This document shows positions 1 to 7,029 of a stretch of 40,093 nt of DNA, piece by piece; within the stretch, counting starts at the first letter, position 1; the number at the start of each line of letters is the position of its first letter. The stretch spans positions 1 through 40,093 of the forward strand of contig CANQHG010000017.1 of assembly GCA_947623655.1 (NCBI GenBank), read 5' to 3'. The position numbers and the translations under genes were made by a program. The notes beneath the pieces were generated by a model. The model saw nothing but the letters and a program-made list of their open reading frames with translations. It was not told the DNA's origin and made no database searches. Source of the stretch: an uncultured Clostridia bacterium. Lineage in GTDB: Bacteria > Bacillota > Clostridia > Christensenellales > Borkfalkiaceae.

Positions 1-47
1 CTAATACTTTATTGGGTGGCTTTTTTGTGATTTTCCGCATGAAAAAA

Positions 48-76
48 CCTCCCGCGGGGCGGCGCCCCGCGGGAGG
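48..76. terminator. Strong GC-rich hairpin terminator after the integrase
   Basis: A perfect 13-bp stem (CCTCCCGCGGGGC / GCCCCGCGGGAGG) closes a GGC loop. It is bordered by AAAA on the left and TTTT on the right, so it can act as an intrinsic terminator in both directions. It lies 18 nt beyond the integrase stop codon. Confidence 0.85.
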
Positions 77-94
77 TTTTAAAATTTATTCGGT

Positions 95-1054
95 TTAACC
101 GTTTACGATCTCCATCATCTTCCGCTTGTGATCGAGCAGAGAATGGACATAAAGCCTCAGCGTGATGACGGGAGATTTGTGTCCGAGCACTTCCGAGAGC
201 GTTTTATCGTCCATCGCCCGCTCGTTCGCCCTCGTCGCGAACGTATGCCTGAGCGCGTGGAACTTCTTGTGCGGGATCCCCAGCCTCTTTAAGAGAAGTT
301 CGTAACTTCTCTGGAAAGAACGCACCCGCACGGTATTCCCCTTTGCGTCCGAAATGACAAAATTGCTCTTGCTCTCCGCTTTCATCTCCCTGAGGAGTTC
401 CAAAAGGCTGTTCGGCAGGGGGATGACGCGCCGCGAGGAGTATGTTTTGGGCCTGTCGACGATCTTTTTATAGTTGCCGTTTTCGTCTTTCCCGTCGCGG
501 CAGGTCTTTGAGATCGTCATGAGCGCGTTTTCGAAATCGATATCGTCCCATTCGAGGGCGAGAAGTTCGCCGATCCTCAGTCCCGTGTGCAGGCAGATGA
601 CGATCCCGTTGAGTTTGTGGCGGCACGACTTCTTTTTTAAAAGTCTTGCGATCTCTTCCTCGATCCGCTTCTGTTCGCTCTCCGTAAAACATACCACCTC
701 TTCCGACGTGACTTTGGGAAGCTCGAGTTTATCGCCGATGTACCGCTCGGCGTAACCGATGTTGTACGCCCTGCGCAACGAATTGCGGAACACGCTAAAT
801 ATGAGCCGTATGCTGTTGGCGGAAAGCGGTTTTCCCGTGCGCAGATTGCCGCTTTCGAGCAGCCCCGTGATATAGTGCTGGATCTCCCCGACGTCGAGCG
901 CATTGATCTCGCAGTTCCCGAAAACGGGCTTGAGCCGAAGCCTTATCACATCCTTATAATTATTATATGTCCTCTCTTTTTCCACGGGACGGACATAATC
1001 TTCCAGCCAGATCTCCAGCCATTCTCCGTATAACAATTTTTCACCTCTCATCAT
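95..1054 (-). CDS. Tyrosine recombinase/integrase (XerC/D or Tn916-integrase type)
   Basis: Site-specific DNA recombinase of the phage-integrase family, about 319 aa. The N-terminal 100 residues form the SAM-like core-binding domain. The C-terminal catalytic domain shows Arg in HTGLRIGELL, a beta-hairpin Lys in RPKTYSSRR, the HALRH motif, His in LGHKSP and the nucleophile Tyr in LRLYVHS, so all active-site residues are present. The frame opens at a TTG (1063), but the -10 box (1065-1070) ends one base from that codon, so the mRNA probably starts near ATG 1054 with a leader of about 4 nt. ATG 1051 is an alternative. No other phage or conjugation gene is visible. It may be the edge gene of an island lying to the left, or a stand-alone recombinase. 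Family call is firm; biological role is not known. Confidence 0.9.
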   Translation of the reverse strand: MMRGEKLLYGEWLEIWLEDYVRPVEKERTYNNYKDVIRLRLKPVFGNCEINALDVGEIQHYITGLLESGNLRTGKPLSANSIRLIFSVFRNSLRRAYNIGYAERYIGDKLELPKVTSEEVVCFTESEQKRIEEEIARLLKKKSCRHKLNGIVICLHTGLRIGELLALEWDDIDFENALMTISKTCRDGKDENGNYKKIVDRPKTYSSRRVIPLPNSLLELLREMKAESKSNFVISDAKGNTVRVRSFQRSYELLLKRLGIPHKKFHALRHTFATRANERAMDDKTLSEVLGHKSPVITLRLYVHSLLDHKRKMMEIVNG

Positions 1055-1064
1055 TTGTTCCAAT

Positions 1065-1093
1065 ATTGTAACAGAAAATAAAAAAACTTACAA
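1065..1093 (-). promoter_or_regulatory. Integrase promoter, TTGTAA-17-TACAAT
   Basis: -35 TTGTAA (1088-1093) and -10 TACAAT (1065-1070) are 17 nt apart, with a TGT extended -10. Only 10 nt separate the -10 from ATG 1054, giving a predicted leader of about 4 nt with no room for a Shine-Dalgarno site. Confidence 0.65.
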
Positions 1094-1224
1094 ATGGCAA
1101 ACCGTTTTACTTTTGAAAATTTTTTCAAAAAAAATTTTTTTGTGCAAAAAATCCCCCCGAAAACAAGTCCCGAGAAGATTTTTTACGTTTTTTACTCAAT
1201 TTATTTTTATATAACTCAATATTT
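1094..1224. other. AT-rich gap between integrase and esterase
   Basis: About 130 nt, far richer in A and T than its surroundings, with long A and T runs, a TTGAAAA/TTTTCAA inverted repeat and two ACTCAAT copies about 20 nt apart. It has no coding potential. It could hold an attachment site for the adjacent integrase, but there is no proof. Confidence 0.4.
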
Positions 1225-1962
1225 TTAAACTAAATTCAACATTTTTAATACCGTCGGGAGACGGTTGCGCCATGAAGTTTCGCTGTGCGTCCCGCCGCCG
1301 ATGATGCGGAATGTAAAGGGAACGCCCTTTTTTACGAGCGCTTCACAGCAGCCCGCGAGCGCCTCTTTCCGCGCCGTGCCGCCGCCCAGCTCCTTTTCTC
1401 CGTAATCGAAATAGAGCGCGGGCGCCCCGCTCTGCCAATCGGCATCGGCGATCATCTTTGCGCAGGCTGCGGGAGCTACCCACAAGCTCGGCGAGAGCGC
1501 CGCCCCGCCCGCAAAAATTTCGGGATAGCGGCAGAGGGCGTACATCGTCATGAGGCCGCCCATCGAGCACCCCGCAAGGTATGTTGAACTCCTTTGGGGT
1601 AGGGTCGGAAATTTCTCGTCGACTTTCTCTTTGAACGTGCGGACGAGCCAATCGAGATAGACCTCCCCCCGTCCCGCGGAAGAGCCGTACTGCGACGAAA
1701 AGGCAAACGGAGAATACTCCGTCAGTCTGTTTTCGGGATCGCAATCGACCGCCGCGACGATGAGAGAAGCGTGCATGGAGTCGAGAAGTTCTCCCATGCG
1801 AAGACTCTCCCCGAAAGGGGCGCGCTTGTCGGAAAACGCCGTCTGCCCGTCGAAGAGATATAAAACGGGGAAGCGCCCGCTCCGTTCGGGGACATACACG
1901 GCCGCCCCTCTCCGCTGCGGGCCGCCGACCGCGGGGACCGTCACCTCAAATTGTTCTATCAT
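1225..1962 (-). CDS. Alpha/beta-hydrolase, putative esterase (enterochelin-esterase/esterase D type)
   Basis: About 245 aa, cytoplasmic (no signal peptide). The nucleophile elbow GCSMGG (Ser about residue 133) and a C-terminal GGGTHSETSW (His about 226) are two parts of the catalytic triad. YLFDGQ near residue 35 is typical of the putative-esterase family (Fes, EsD, antigen 85-like). The substrate cannot be inferred. An upstream in-frame ATG exists at 2004, but GGAG sits 7 nt before ATG 1960-1962, so that start was chosen. ATGAAT at 1966-1968 is too close to the SD. The gene has its own promoter and runs towards the integrase. An acyl or phosphoryl ester hydrolase is the safest description. 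Confidence 0.75.
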   Translation of the reverse strand: MIEQFEVTVPAVGGPQRRGAAVYVPERSGRFPVLYLFDGQTAFSDKRAPFGESLRMGELLDSMHASLIVAAVDCDPENRLTEYSPFAFSSQYGSSAGRGEVYLDWLVRTFKEKVDEKFPTLPQRSSTYLAGCSMGGLMTMYALCRYPEIFAGGAALSPSLWVAPAACAKMIADADWQSGAPALYFDYGEKELGGGTARKEALAGCCEALVKKGVPFTFRIIGGGTHSETSWRNRLPTVLKMLNLV

Positions 1963-1989
1963 ATTCATTCTCCGCGTTGAGATAGAAAA

Positions 1990-2018
1990 AGTATAACAGA
2001 ACAACGCCCGTCTGTCAA
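1990..2018 (-). promoter_or_regulatory. Esterase promoter, TTGACA-17-TATACT
   Basis: -35 TTGACA at 2013-2018 and -10 TATACT at 1990-1995 with a 17-nt spacer. It gives a leader of about 20 nt with GGAG before the start. Confidence 0.75.
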
Positions 2019-2036
2019 CCGCGGGGGAAAAGTTCT

Positions 2037-2456
2037 TCAGTTTGCGCCGAACGACGCGTGGAGAAGAGTCCCGAAGAGGTTGTAGTCGATACAGATCGTT
2101 CCGTTTCGATAAGGAAAAGTAAAGGACTTGTCCCTCTTGCCCTGCCGCGCGGTGAGCGAGATCTCCCCCTTTTCGCTGTCTAAACCGTATGTCCCGTTGT
2201 AACCGCCCCTGTTCCCCTCTTTTGTCTCATAGAGGAGCACGAAACTGCCGTCCTGTTTGAGTTCGAGCGTGATCTCCTCAAAATCCCCGCGCATGTCCCT
2301 GCCGCCGAGAGAGAGCTCTTTGCAGATATACATGCCCGCATAGGGACGGGAAATATCTTTGAGAGAGCCCATATTTTCCGCGTCGCATGCCGCAAGGCAG
2401 AAGAGGAAAAAGACGGAAAACATCGCCAAACACAGCGCTTGCGCAAACTTTTTCAT
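2037..2456 (-). CDS. Small secreted lipoprotein of unknown function
   Basis: About 139 aa. It starts with a lipoprotein signal: MKK, a hydrophobic stretch, then the lipobox LAAC with Cys at residue 24. The mature part has GGYNGTYGLDSEKGEISLTA and looks like a small beta-rich domain resembling lipocalin-like or META-type stress domains, but I cannot name a family. The start at 2456 gives a textbook signal peptide. The frame stays open to 2534, and GGAGAGG lies 34 nt upstream, too far to serve this ATG. No convincing promoter was found. Probably anchored to the outer face of the membrane. Confidence 0.7.
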   Translation of the reverse strand: MKKFAQALCLAMFSVFFLFCLAACDAENMGSLKDISRPYAGMYICKELSLGGRDMRGDFEEITLELKQDGSFVLLYETKEGNRGGYNGTYGLDSEKGEISLTARQGKRDKSFTFPYRNGTICIDYNLFGTLLHASFGAN

Positions 2457-2527
2457 AGAAAAACTTTGTACACTTTTTGTGAATTTTATTCCTCTCCGAT
2501 TTTTTTGCGCACGGCGGGGGAAAAAGA

Positions 2528-2556
2528 TTGTCAATCAAAAAACAAAATGCTATAAT
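2528..2556 (+). promoter_or_regulatory. Strong promoter for the MBL-fold gene, TTGTCA-17-TATAAT
   Basis: -35 TTGTCA 2528-2533, 17-nt spacer, extended -10 TGCTATAAT (2548-2556). The leader is about 24 nt and carries GGGAAGTG before ATG 2587. Confidence 0.85.
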
Positions 2557-2586
2557 GCGGAGTAGAAATACGGGAAGTGACAAAAT

Positions 2587-3363
2587 ATGAAAATCAAATG
2601 GTACGGGACGGCCTCCCTTCTCCTCGAGAGCGGCGGCTCAAAGCTTCTCATCGACCCGTATCTGAAAAATCTGAATAAGACGCTGTATCGCATTCCGATG
2701 GAAGAGGCAAAATCGTGCCGTGCGATCTTTATCACGCACCCCCATCTCGACCACTTCGGAGACGTGGGGGCGTTCACCGAAGACACCGTCATTCCCGTGT
2801 TCGTCTCCGAGAACGGCATCTCCCACGCCAAGGCCCTCGGGCAGGATACCGACGGCATGATCTCCTACGCCGTCAACGAGGAGATCAAGATCGGCAATTT
2901 TACCGTCCGCACCTATCAGAGCCGCCACTGCGTGTTCGACGTTCCCACGGTGCTCCGCGTCACCTTCGCCCCGCGGACGTGGCTACACGCCATCAGCTGT
3001 TTAAAGCTTTGCCACCATGCGCTTCAGTATAAATTGCAGGGCGATTGCTTCGCGCTCCACATCTCGGACGGGGAAAAGACGGTGTTCGTACTCGGTTCGG
3101 CAGGCATGGACGAAAATGTCTCTTACCCGCAAGGAGCGGATCTTCTGGTGTTTCCCTATCAGGGCAGAAGCAGGATGCACAAATATATGGTAAACTTCCT
3201 CGAGGCGTTCAAGCCGAAAAAGGTCATGGCCGACCATTTCGACGACGCTTTCCCCCCGCTCACCCACAGGGAAAACATGGAGAAGTTTGTCCCGACGGTA
3301 AAAAAAATTCTCCCCGATGCGGAGGCGTTTATCCCGCAAGAGGGAGAATGGTATGAAGTTTAA
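2587..3363 (+). CDS. Metallo-beta-lactamase-fold hydrolase (UlaG-like)
   Basis: 258 aa. The zinc-binding signature HPHLDHFGD (residues 51-59), further His in YQSRHCVFD and a late MADHFDD give a complete metal-binding set. The N-terminus MKIKWYGTASLLLES resembles UlaG/YtnP-like small MBL proteins. The family hydrolyses lactones, phosphodiesters or other esters; the substrate here is unknown. Its TAA stop overlaps the TAA of the convergent phosphopantetheinyl transferase by 2 nt (TTAA at 3360-3363), so the two genes have no space between them for terminators. Transcribed from its own strong promoter. Confidence 0.8.
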   Translation: MKIKWYGTASLLLESGGSKLLIDPYLKNLNKTLYRIPMEEAKSCRAIFITHPHLDHFGDVGAFTEDTVIPVFVSENGISHAKALGQDTDGMISYAVNEEIKIGNFTVRTYQSRHCVFDVPTVLRVTFAPRTWLHAISCLKLCHHALQYKLQGDCFALHISDGEKTVFVLGSAGMDENVSYPQGADLLVFPYQGRSRMHKYMVNFLEAFKPKKVMADHFDDAFPPLTHRENMEKFVPTVKKILPDAEAFIPQEGEWYEV

Positions 3364-3842
3364 AGTCTGACGAAGACGGTCTCCTCTTCGCGCTCCGTGC
3401 AAAGGCACAACGTACAGCCCTCGAGACAAAAATGTTTTATGATAACGTCGGTCGGCGCGTCCTTAAAATAGAGGACGCCTTTTTCATACTTTAAATCGGG
3501 AAGATCTCTCGCGAGCGTGCCGCCGCGGTATTTGACGTACGCCTCCTTGGCCGTCCAGAGTTCGAAGAAGTCCTCCTCTCTCTCGGCGGGCGTAAGGCGG
3601 GCGAGAATGGCGTCAAACTTGCGGGGCTTGCGGCGTTCGGCATCCAGCCCCACCCTCTGCGCCCCGACCGCCACGGCGACGAGACCGTCCGTATCGGCAA
3701 GATTAAACGCACACTCGCCCTTTTCGAGATAGGGCTTGCCGTTTTCTGTGCGGAGGATCTGCGACGTCCCGCCGTGCTTTGCGAGCACATTTTTAAGAAA
3801 TTCCCCGCTCTCCGTCTTTTCCGTGGTGTAATAGATGACCAT
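3360..3842 (-). CDS. 4'-phosphopantetheinyl transferase (Sfp/AcpS superfamily)
   Basis: About 160 aa. Transfers phosphopantetheine from CoA to a carrier-protein serine. Key motifs: GKP (residues 35-37), VGLDAE (64-69) with the Mg2+ Asp and Glu, and W-T-A-K-E-A-x-x-K (96-104). It is shorter than Bacillus Sfp, and the usual FNxSHS motif reads FNLADTDG, so the substrate side is divergent. No acyl-carrier, NRPS or PKS gene is nearby, so the target is unknown. The frame extends upstream, but a TATAAT box lies 6 nt before ATG 3842, fixing this start and predicting a leaderless mRNA. Confidence 0.85.
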   Translation of the reverse strand: MVIYYTTEKTESGEFLKNVLAKHGGTSQILRTENGKPYLEKGECAFNLADTDGLVAVAVGAQRVGLDAERRKPRKFDAILARLTPAEREEDFFELWTAKEAYVKYRGGTLARDLPDLKYEKGVLYFKDAPTDVIIKHFCLEGCTLCLCTEREEETVFVRL

Positions 3843-3848
3843 GCTTTG

Positions 3849-3877
3849 ATTATAGCACGTTTGATTTGATTTGTAAA
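3849..3877 (-). promoter_or_regulatory. Leaderless promoter, TTTACA-17-TATAAT
   Basis: -35 TTTACA at 3872-3877 and extended -10 TGCTATAAT with the box at 3849-3854. Exactly 6 nt lie between the box and the A of ATG 3842, so transcription should begin at or next to the start codon. Confidence 0.8.
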
Positions 3878-3892
3878 TCCCCGCTCTGCCCT

Positions 3893-4006
3893 CGGCTCCC
3901 CTCGCAGGGGAGCTGTCGCCGTAGGCGACTGATGGGGGGTGCTTCTGATTGGAAGGCCTCTCATCCGTCACGGCAAAGCCGTGCCCCCCGCAGGGGGAAG
4001 GCATTG
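3893..4006. repeat. Dispersed repeat family R1 (GGCTCCCC / GACTGAGGGG type), two adjacent copies
   Basis: 3893-3942 reads GGCTCCCCTCGCAGGGGAGC followed by TGTCGCC...GACTGATGGGG; 3951-4006 is a related unit with GTCACGGCAAAGCCGTG and a CCCC/GGGG hairpin. Relatives occur at 5491-5524, 10965-11017 and 39879-39926. The repeat is non-coding and palindromic. From general knowledge, similar intergenic sequences are common in gut Clostridia; I could not search. Confidence 0.7.
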
Positions 4007-4032
4007 CACCACAATTTTTAATTCAAAGAGTC

Positions 4033-4140
4033 CGCCCGTTTGAGGGGATTCTTCGCTCCCTCAGAATGAGCGGCGGACTCCGTTTGAGGGGTTCCTTCCT
4101 CTTCGACTACGCTCAGGGTCAGGATGAGCGCGGAGGCGCT
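4033..4140. repeat. R2 repeat array (GATTCTTCG...CTCAGAATGAGC type)
   Basis: Two palindromic units of the R2 family: GGGATTCTTCGC, then CTCAGAATGAGC, and a second with CTCAGGATGAGC. The right edge runs into the TGA of the ferritin-like gene (4140-4142), so the element abuts or forms the stop codon. Confidence 0.7.
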
Positions 4141-5387
4141 CACTTTCCCTTCACTCTTGCGATGTCGGTGTTGTCTTTCTTTCTGTCGGCGAGAGCCTTG
4201 ATGGGGTGCTCCTTGTTTTGGATGCGGTAGTCATACTTAAACGCCGAAATGGCCTTGTCGATGACGATATGGGTGCCGACTGTCTTGGGGTCGCCGTTGA
4301 TCTTGGCATTATAGCCGAAATAGCGGAACTTGTCGGGAACCTTGTCGAGCTCTTCCCAGCCCTCCTCGACGCCCGTGAGCCGCACGCTCTTCAGGATTTC
4401 ACGCACATACTCCTTCTGCGAACGGAACTTCAGAAGTTCGGGGAATTCCCCTCCCTCGGGCAAAACTTGTTGCCAGACCTTTCCCTCGTACGTCCTCAAA
4501 AGATCTGCCGCCTCGTGCAGATGGGCGACTTCCTCCTCGAAGTGCATCTCCCAGATCTTCTTGATGCGCTCGTCTTTCTCGTCCTCATAGCAAGAATAAT
4601 AGAGATATGCTTCGGTATATTCATTCATGAGCAGGCATTCGAACGGCGTTGCGGTGGGGTCCTTGAGGCAGCCGTAGCCCGTGACGTGCTGTTCCTCGAT
4701 CATGGCGATCTCGTTGTAGAGCTTTCTGCCGAGGGGGGAAGCATAGATGTTGGCGACGTTCATATAGAAATTCATCGTCTGCTGTTCGGCGGCCGTGATG
4801 ATGTTGACGTTGAGCTTGGTCTTGATATCGTTGAGATAGTTGTTGAGGTAGAAATTCACGTCGTCGTGGGGATGACGGTATTCGGCGACGGTCGGGCGGC
4901 CGGGCATGATCTCCGTGTAGTCGCCGACAAGCTTCTTGGGATCCCCCGCTTTTTCGAGCTCCATAAGGTCGGAATAGCGATATAAGTGATCGAAATCTTC
5001 CAAAAGGGCGAAGTCGAGCTGTTTCTTGACGTAAGAATTTTTCTCGGTGACGGCAAGATTTGCCGTGAGGTCAACGGCGAGCTGTTCGTAGCCGATGGTG
5101 TGTTCGATGATGCTCTCGTTGGCGGGCTTGAGCGAGGCCACGCGCTTTTGCTGGATCTGCTCCCCTCTTCGCATATAGGCGAGGCGGCGCCTCACGTCGT
5201 TATTTGCGCACATGCGCGTGAATGAATTTGAAAGACGCACGCTCTCAAACTCCGTGCCCGACATCAGAATGACGCGGAGACGGGTGTAGGGGTCGACTTC
5301 GTTTTTATTATACGGCTTCACGAGCACATTCTTCCAAGTGGTGAAAATCTTGTCCGCCTTCTGCGGCTTACATTCAAACGGATTCAT
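4140..5387 (-). CDS. Diiron ferritin-like protein, function unknown
   Basis: 415 aa, no signal peptide. The C-terminal half has the spacing of a ferritin-like four-helix diiron bundle: E201, E231-x-x-H234, E259 and E286-x-x-H289. The N-terminal half contains a similar but less complete set (E95-H96, E130-DFD-H134), suggesting an internally duplicated or two-bundle protein. Such folds serve in oxidases, peroxidases or oxygenases. A ferritin cage subunit is much smaller, so iron storage is unlikely. Start is ATG 5387, preceded by AAGGAGG. It stands alone on its strand; the rubrerythrin at 15128 is the other diiron protein in the window. Specific family not recognised. Confidence 0.65.
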   Translation of the reverse strand: MNPFECKPQKADKIFTTWKNVLVKPYNKNEVDPYTRLRVILMSGTEFESVRLSNSFTRMCANNDVRRRLAYMRRGEQIQQKRVASLKPANESIIEHTIGYEQLAVDLTANLAVTEKNSYVKKQLDFALLEDFDHLYRYSDLMELEKAGDPKKLVGDYTEIMPGRPTVAEYRHPHDDVNFYLNNYLNDIKTKLNVNIITAAEQQTMNFYMNVANIYASPLGRKLYNEIAMIEEQHVTGYGCLKDPTATPFECLLMNEYTEAYLYYSCYEDEKDERIKKIWEMHFEEEVAHLHEAADLLRTYEGKVWQQVLPEGGEFPELLKFRSQKEYVREILKSVRLTGVEEGWEELDKVPDKFRYFGYNAKINGDPKTVGTHIVIDKAISAFKYDYRIQNKEHPIKALADRKKDNTDIARVKGK

Positions 5388-5439
5388 TTGAACCTCCTTG
5401 CTTTTTTTATGCTCTTTCGGAAAAAGAAGTATTCATCCA

Positions 5440-5468
5440 TTGCAAAATGGCGGAAAAGTTGTTATAAT
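5440..5468 (+). promoter_or_regulatory. Orphan plus-strand promoter, TTGCAA-17-TATAAT
   Basis: -35 TTGCAA (5440-5445) and -10 TATAAT (5463-5468), 17-nt spacer. No gene starts within 600 nt downstream. The first plus-strand gene is mtnN at 6079, separated by repeat sequence. Either it drives mtnN through a long leader or it makes a non-coding RNA. Confidence 0.65.
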
Positions 5469-5490
5469 AGAAAAAAGAGGCGGCTTAGAA

Positions 5491-5662
5491 TGACACCCCC
5501 TCAGTCTCGCAGAGCTCGACAGCTGTCTCATGCGGGTAGAGACCCGCATTCGGTCACCGTTCGCGCGAAACAATGCGCTCACTCATCGCAAAACGCAGCG
5601 CACAGCGCACTGTGCTGATGCGCAGCAATGCGTTTTGCGTCCCTCGAGGGGGAGCCAAGGGG
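5491..5662. repeat. R1 repeat split by an insert
   Basis: 5491-5524 (CACCCCCTCAGTC...GACAGCT) and 5641-5662 (CCCTCGAGGGGGAGCCAAGG) look like the two halves of one R1 unit. They are separated by about 116 nt rich in GCGC/CGCAAAACG palindromes. No ORF. Confidence 0.5.
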
Positions 5663-5712
5663 ACTCATCCCGAGCGATGCGAGTGGATCTCATAAACCCA
5701 CGGAGTCCGTAG

Positions 5713-5885
5713 GTGCGGCGTCATGCTGAAAACGGGATTTGTACGAAGTCTACGGCGGCTTACCCGAAGTATCTTGCCGCATGATAGTGCAATCGCCCCG
5801 CGAGATTCTTCGCGTCAAGTCCACTGACTGCGTTCAACATCCGTACCTCAGAATGACGCGGGGCGGCTCAGAATAAGCGGCCGAG
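5713..5885. repeat. R2 repeat unit (long form)
   Basis: It contains GCGGCGTCATGCTGA...CCGAAG...GCGAGATTCTTCGCG...CTCAGAATGACGCGG, the long R2 form also seen at 11030-11175, 26440-26600 and 27640-27795. No ORF is supported in this stretch. Confidence 0.65.
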
Positions 5886-6028
5886 TTCCTACGGCGCCAT
5901 TCCCAATTTACGGCGCGTGGCGGGCCCCCTAAGCGCACCCCGTTTGGTACCCTACGGGAACCTTAATGTCCGAATGAAAGGCGGAGCGGGTGGCAGCGGA
6001 CTTATTGTGAAATACGGAACTTAACCCC

Positions 6029-6066
6029 TCGATGAATTCTTTTCGCCCTTGAAAAGAATTCATCGA
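6029..6066. repeat. Perfect palindrome just upstream of mtnN
   Basis: 16-bp arms (TCGATGAATTCTTTTC and its complement) around a 6-nt loop, preceded by ACCCC. It ends 3 nt before the mtnN SD (AAGGAG at 6069-6074), so it would form the last hairpin of the mtnN leader. It resembles the palindrome at 30078-30117, which is also preceded by ACCCC. Confidence 0.75.
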
Positions 6067-6078
6067 AAAGGAGTCATT

Positions 6079-6732
6079 ATGATTGGTTGTGTCATTGCTA
6101 TGGACAAAGAGGCAGACCTTCTGCTTTCTTCCATGGAAATCAAAAAAACGCAACATATGTGCGGAAAAACGACATATTTCGGCAACGCGTTCGGGCATGA
6201 CATTGTCCTTGTCTACTCCAAGGAGGGCAAGGTCAACGCCGCCGCGGGAACGTGCGTCGCACTGCAGGCCGGAGCGGACCGCATTCTCAATTTCGGCGTC
6301 GCGGGCGGGCTTCAAAAAAATACCGAAGTAGGCAAGCTATACCTCATTGAAAGGGCCGTGCAATACGACTTTGACTTACATCAGCTCTCGGGCAAGGAAG
6401 TCGGCACTCTTCCCGATGAAGCGGAAAATTTTTTACCCCTCTTCTGCCCCGCCCTTCCCTATGAACGCCGCGCGCTCGGCACGGGAGACAGGTTCAACGA
6501 CTCCCCCGCAGATCACGAGCTTTTGTTGAGGCTTGGGTGCGATATCCGCGAGATGGAGGGCGGCGCGATCGCGCAGGTGTGCAAGTATGCAAACGTACCC
6601 TTCACTTCGATGAAAGCTATCTCCGACGTGTACGGCTCCGGCTCGACGACCGAACAATTCAGGGTGAACTGCGCCCTCGCCCTTTCCAACCTCAAATCGG
6701 AGCTCAAAACGATTTTGGATGCGTTGGAGTGA
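6079..6732 (+). CDS. mtnN: 5'-methylthioadenosine/S-adenosylhomocysteine nucleosidase
   Basis: About 217 aa. Hydrolyses SAH to S-ribosylhomocysteine plus adenine, and MTA likewise. The N-terminus MIGCVIAMDKEAD matches the family start with the catalytic-region Glu at about residue 11. FGVAGGL, REMEGGAIAQVC (substrate Glu) and AISDVYG with the catalytic Asp are all present. Start 6079 is set by AAAAGGAG 5 nt upstream; the open frame from 6049 lies inside a palindrome. luxS, the next enzyme of the pathway, follows on the same strand, so the two act in sequence. The nearest promoter seen is far upstream (5440). Confidence 0.88.
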   Translation: MIGCVIAMDKEADLLLSSMEIKKTQHMCGKTTYFGNAFGHDIVLVYSKEGKVNAAAGTCVALQAGADRILNFGVAGGLQKNTEVGKLYLIERAVQYDFDLHQLSGKEVGTLPDEAENFLPLFCPALPYERRALGTGDRFNDSPADHELLLRLGCDIREMEGGAIAQVCKYANVPFTSMKAISDVYGSGSTTEQFRVNCALALSNLKSELKTILDALE

Positions 6733-6994
6733 TATGCCGCGGCCATAGGATGCCGCGCTCTCATGCACGACACTGCACGGCGTGCACCGCGGCGCACGCT
6801 CATGCTGAACGCATGTGAAGCATCCCATTAAAGCTACGGAGCAACATGTTTCTTGTCCATTGGAGTTCGCCCGTTTGCCGGGATTCTTCGCTACGCTACT
6901 TCGCGCCAAGGACGGCGCTCGTGCCGTGCTTAGACATGAATAGAATGCGCACGGGGCAGAATGAGCGGTCGTTGCTGTGCGACGCCGCACCGCC
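6733..6994. repeat. R2-like repeats between mtnN and luxS
   Basis: It contains hairpin-forming GCATGTGAAGCATCCCATT, GGGATTCTTCGCTACGCTAC and GGCAGAATGAGCGG. It has no coding potential and no clear terminator, so mtnN-luxS cotranscription stays possible. Confidence 0.55.
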
Positions 6995-7029
6995 GCAATT
7001 TTTTATTTTTCATTTTGAATTTTTAATTT
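6995..7029. repeat. R4 AT-rich repeat, directly before luxS
   Basis: GCAATTTTTTATTTTTC, then TTGAATTTTTAATTT. Close relatives are at 39984-40012 and partly at 4011-4022 and 15041-15060. Here it fills the position where a luxS ribosome-binding site should be. Confidence 0.55.

Noticed and set aside
3360-3363. Overlapping stops of the MBL and phosphopantetheinyl transferase genes as a sign of annotation error
   Set aside because: Both ends carry plausible C-termini and separate promoters; a 2-nt convergent overlap (TTAA) is unremarkable.
5475-6028. tRNA or other known RNA gene in the long gap before mtnN
   Set aside because: No cloverleaf with a T-arm GTTCGAATC consensus and CCA-compatible end; the hairpins belong to repeat families.
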